64,000 nt of DNA from Candidatus Hydrogenedens terephthalaticus JGI OTU-1 (GTDB lineage: Bacteria > Hydrogenedentota > Hydrogenedentia > Hydrogenedentales > Hydrogenedentaceae): contig AWNW01000008.1 in the NCBI GenBank assembly GCA_000493945.1, positions 3,009-67,008 of the forward strand, read 5' to 3'. The notes below the pieces were generated by a model, which did no database searches, was not told where the DNA came from, and saw only the letters and a program-made list of their open reading frames with translations. Numbering within the stretch: position 1 is the stretch's first letter; every line of letters starts with the position of its first letter. A program made the position numbers and the translations under genes. Shown here one piece after another: positions 61,140-64,000 of this stretch.

Positions 61140-64000
61140 TTATAACAATTCCAATCGTTTTAATTCCTTTTCCAACTCATTACTTGTCCCGAAGATTTCT
61201 ATATATTCCTTTAACACATTTTTTGCTTCTGGTACTCTACCATGTTGGGAAAGGAATGTTGAATATTTCACTATCAGCGAAACATCACCGGGGTAAAAAT
61301 CTATAAACGCTTTAATTGTCTCTTCCGCATTTTCTATATACCCTAATTGTTCGCACACATAAATATATAAATTAAGGATTTCTGGGTAATCATAACTATT
61401 CGAGAAAGCATAATTCAGATGTTCATAAGATTTTCGCATATTCCCCATTTGTAAATATCCCTGTCCCATGGCAAGATGCAGACGAATATTTTCCGATTCT
61501 TCCTGAAATACCTTATTGAATATCTCTAATGCTGTTTGAGGTTGGTTCATTGCCAGCATAAGCAGTCCATATTCAATATACAATTCGTTGTTTTTGTCTA
61601 TTTCTATGGCTTTTAAATAACACTCCTGGGCTTTTACAAGATTACCGGTGTGTGCATACGCTTTCCCTTCAATACTGTATCGTTTCCATAGCGGTAAATC
61701 GCTTTCTGTTTTTGCAAGTTCAAATAATAAATCAATCTCGCCTGTTTCTAACAATTTGCGAACTTGTTCATTAACTTCATTTATATCCGATGGTATTTTT
61801 TGTGCAATTACAATATATTGGAAAGTGCGTAATAACATATACTCTTCATCAGAAACTTTATCAATACGGATCTTGCCTATTTGTAAATTTCCATTTTCGT
61901 CACGGGGTATCATATTTTCAGGTGATATAGAAAGAGGTTCAATAGTATTAATCAGAAGTCCTGCTTTACGAATTAATTCTCGTAGTGTATTCCCCGTATA
62001 AAATTTTAAGTGGGTTATATCCTGAATGCCAGAATCACGATAATCCCATCTTCCAATAGATAGACCAAAAAGAACACCCCAATATTGAATATTGGGAATG
62101 CTGATGATAACATAGCCATAAGGTTTCAAATATCGGATTAGATTTCGCAATACCTTTTCAGGGTGTTCTGTATGTTCTAATACATCACAACAGGTGATTA
62201 CATCAAAATAATTGTCATCAAAGGGAAAATTGTCTGTTTGAATATTTCCAACAAAGACTTTATCTAAAACTTTCTTCGCAATTTCAGCAATTTCAGGGAC
62301 AATTTCTATTCCCACCACTTCTTCCACACCCAATTCCCGTTTCATTGCTAAACCGAAATTCCCCGTAGCACAACCTACATCAAGAACTTTTTTTGTCCCT
62401 TGAGGAATATAGTTCAAGACTTCCCTTCTTTCAGAAGAGTAATAGTTTATAGGTTTAACTTCTAATCGGTTTGCTTTCGTTGTATCAATTTTAAAAATTT
62501 CCTCAACCTTTTTAACAATTTGTTGGCATCTATGGTGATAAGTGTGTTTCCCTAAAACCTTTTGTTGTCCCTGCATAGCAATTTTGTTTCGTTCCTCTTC
62601 ATGCGCCAGATAATACTGAATTTTTTCAATTAAATCCTTTCCATTCTCGTAAATAACAAGATCTTTCCCATCTTCAAACAATTCCAGAATACTATCCGCA
62701 GGGTCTGTAATAAGCAAAGCCCCACCTGCCATACCCTCAAATACCCGCATGTTTAAGTCGTAATTAATGGCGGAATTTACAACGATTTTACTTCTTGAAT
62801 ACACTTCCCCCATTTCAAGGGGCCATTTTTTACCAATATAATGATTTGGGAATGTTTCGGCTACTTTCATTAGTAATGTTCTTCTTTTATCCCCTTCATC
62901 AGGTGATAAACTACCTACAAAAGAGACATCTATATCACGCGGCAGTTCCTTTGCAGGATATAATTCAGGACAGCATGCAAGAGGTAACCAGAAAACATGA
63001 CGGATACCTTGTTCCTTGAATATTTTGACATGACTTTGTTGAGCCAGAAAAACAATATCAAAATGTTTTGCCATTTCCAATCGTGTTTGTATGTCAAGGT
63101 GGGTATCAATAAAATACGCCACACGAGGAATATTAAGCAAATCTATCAATGGGTCAACTGTTTTGAGTCCTGAATCAACATAGATATAAAAATCGAATCT
63201 ATATCCGGATGGAGTACCCGCCAGAAGATTTTCAATGCGTTTTTCATCAAACGAGGTAGGAATTCTCTGAGGAGGATATGGAGGAGGATTTTGAAATCCC
63301 CACTTATACAATAATTCTTCAGGGCATCGAAAACCCGATGTTACGACATCATGGTCCTTTTCAAATGCGAATTCAAAATATCGGGCTGTTGTGTGTGGGG
63401 AAGTAACATAATCTAATAAAATGTGATAGCGATTTGTCTCTATGGATGGTTTTGTGATTTGGACAGAGGTTGTCTCTTTCCCACTTTGTTTTAGGATTAT
63501 CTCTTGCCAATTCTTTACAAATTGAGATATAGGAAATTTCTTTTGAACAGTTTCTCTTCCTCGTGCACCTATTTCTTTTGCCCGATTTTGATTTTCAAGA
63601 AGGACTTCAAGGTATTTACGCAATTGGGCAGGGTCGAATGATGTAAAACCATCTACACCATTTGTAATTGGTGAAGAACGATTGCTTAGAGCAACCACCG
63701 GCATACCGCATGCCATCGCTTCTAATGTAGAAAGGTTGTATCCATCTTCAAATTCCTGACGGGTTATATGAAGCAAACAGCGATTTAAGCGATATGCAGA
63801 TAACAATTCTTCAAAGTTTGCAGAAGGCTTTGAGTTTTCAACGCCCGGATTTTCTCCAACGATAATATTAGGCAATCCTTTGCAGAGGGTTTCCTGTAAT
63901 GGGAAATCAAACATCCAGTTCCGCACCTGCATGTAATTGCCTACTCGCAAAATTACATCCTTATTTCCCTCATAACCACCATATTCTTCTATATCAATTC
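61140..64000 (-). CDS. Giant glycosyltransferase-methyltransferase-TPR fusion (5' end beyond window)
   Basis: The frame is open to the right edge, so the N-terminus is missing; 953 residues are visible. In order: the C-terminal half of a GT4 domain (STLEAMACGMPVVALSNRSS, then a GVDGFTSFDP loop); a CgeB-like unit (AYFIDTHLDIQTRLEMAKHF, DIDVSFVGSLSPDEGDKRRT, NMRVFEGMAGGALLITDPAD); a SAM methyltransferase (KKVLDVGCATGNFGLAMKRE, FDVITCCDVLEHTEHPEKVL); and a run of TPRs at the C-terminus (LVKAQECYLKAIEIDKNNEL, LHLAMGQGYLQMGNMRKSYE). It can both transfer and methylate sugar by this layout. It leads into the CgeB-like and GT9 genes. Confidence 0.82.
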   Translation of the reverse strand, partial: IDIEEYGGYEGNKDVILRVGNYMQVRNWMFDFPLQETLCKGLPNIIVGENPGVENSKPSANFEELLSAYRLNRCLLHITRQEFEDGYNLSTLEAMACGMPVVALSNRSSPITNGVDGFTSFDPAQLRKYLEVLLENQNRAKEIGARGRETVQKKFPISQFVKNWQEIILKQSGKETTSVQITKPSIETNRYHILLDYVTSPHTTARYFEFAFEKDHDVVTSGFRCPEELLYKWGFQNPPPYPPQRIPTSFDEKRIENLLAGTPSGYRFDFYIYVDSGLKTVDPLIDLLNIPRVAYFIDTHLDIQTRLEMAKHFDIVFLAQQSHVKIFKEQGIRHVFWLPLACCPELYPAKELPRDIDVSFVGSLSPDEGDKRRTLLMKVAETFPNHYIGKKWPLEMGEVYSRSKIVVNSAINYDLNMRVFEGMAGGALLITDPADSILELFEDGKDLVIYENGKDLIEKIQYYLAHEEERNKIAMQGQQKVLGKHTYHHRCQQIVKKVEEIFKIDTTKANRLEVKPINYYSSERREVLNYIPQGTKKVLDVGCATGNFGLAMKRELGVEEVVGIEIVPEIAEIAKKVLDKVFVGNIQTDNFPFDDNYFDVITCCDVLEHTEHPEKVLRNLIRYLKPYGYVIISIPNIQYWGVLFGLSIGRWDYRDSGIQDITHLKFYTGNTLRELIRKAGLLINTIEPLSISPENMIPRDENGNLQIGKIRIDKVSDEEYMLLRTFQYIVIAQKIPSDINEVNEQVRKLLETGEIDLLFELAKTESDLPLWKRYSIEGKAYAHTGNLVKAQECYLKAIEIDKNNELYIEYGLLMLAMNQPQTALEIFNKVFQEESENIRLHLAMGQGYLQMGNMRKSYEHLNYAFSNSYDYPEILNLYIYVCEQLGYIENAEETIKAFIDFYPGDVSLIVKYSTFLSQHGRVPEAKNVLKEYIEIFGTSNELEKELKRLELL

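Noticed and set aside
1..64000. CRISPR arrays, tRNA, rRNA or intact insertion sequences
   Set aside because: No regularly spaced direct repeats, no cloverleaf with a GGTTCGA-type T arm outside genes, no rRNA stretch and no transposase were found by eye.

Overview
The window is a low-GC (by eye clearly below 45 %), gene-dense bacterial chromosome segment with about 50 protein genes, no rRNA, no recognisable tRNA, no CRISPR array and no intact insertion sequence. A beta-barrel porin with a C-terminal aromatic residue, lipoproteins, an ADP-heptose-type glycosyltransferase and a full flagellar basal-body cluster point to a diderm, motile bacterium. Exported Gfo/Idh/MocA oxidoreductases, a DUF1080 protein, a GH78-like rhamnosidase, a GH4 glycosidase, VCBS and HEAT secreted proteins and an H-X9-DG prepilin-tail remnant resemble gene content of the Hydrogenedentes/Planctomycetes-like lineages. 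That placement is inference only; no marker gene was compared.

Layout. 1-8.8 kb (mostly minus strand): a universal stress protein, hisH-hisB, a phosphoesterase, an exported EF-hand protein (plus), an LPG-synthase-like flippase, a zinc-ribbon protein with coaE, an orphan MqnA-like protein (plus), rimI with a frameshifted tsaB, and an HU-family protein. 8.8-12.5 kb (plus): DUF1080 protein, prepilin-tail remnant, GH78-like enzyme and uppP. 12.5-17.6 kb (minus): a membrane coiled-coil protein with repeated N-terminal motifs, an RbsD/FucU-like mutarotase, a TMTC-like membrane protein with TPRs, and a proline-rich lipoprotein. 17.8-19.4 kb (plus): a response regulator with a divergent GGDEF domain, and a GNAT enzyme.

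19.6-35.1 kb (plus) is the flagellar cluster: flgB-flgC-fliE-fliF-fliG-fliH-fliI-fliJ-motE-like-fliK-flgD-flgE, then a terminator, then motA-motB-fliL-fliN-fliO-fliP and an unknown membrane-anchored protein. A strong sigma-54 promoter match precedes flgB and a good sigma-70 match precedes fliF. fliM, fliQ, fliR, flhA and flhB are not in the window. fliG appears to begin at an ACG codon directly after the fliF stop.

35.1-47.7 kb is mixed: an EF-G2-like GTPase, an exported Memo-family protein, a galK-dgt-purine phosphorylase run, Gfo/Idh/MocA, GDPD-like, hotdog, PPi-phosphofructokinase and an orphan PAS membrane sensor. 47.8-53.9 kb (plus) is a four-gene carbohydrate-linked operon (GH4, Tat-exported oxidoreductase, secreted HEAT protein, secreted VCBS protein). 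53.9-54.8 kb is a gene-free patch of nested inverted repeats. 54.8-57.6 kb holds a small membrane protein, a porin behind a sigma-54-like site, and a nitroreductase. 57.6-64.0 kb (minus) is a glycosylation cluster of three large multidomain proteins, the last open at the window edge; it may decorate flagellin or another surface protein.

Most interesting signals: the tsaB frameshift in a T7 run, the ACG start of fliG, the flagellar cluster lacking fliM but carrying an unknown gene at its end, the inverted repeat bracketing the fliF promoter and start, the nested repeat island at 54.0-54.4 kb, and several enzymes with replaced signature residues.
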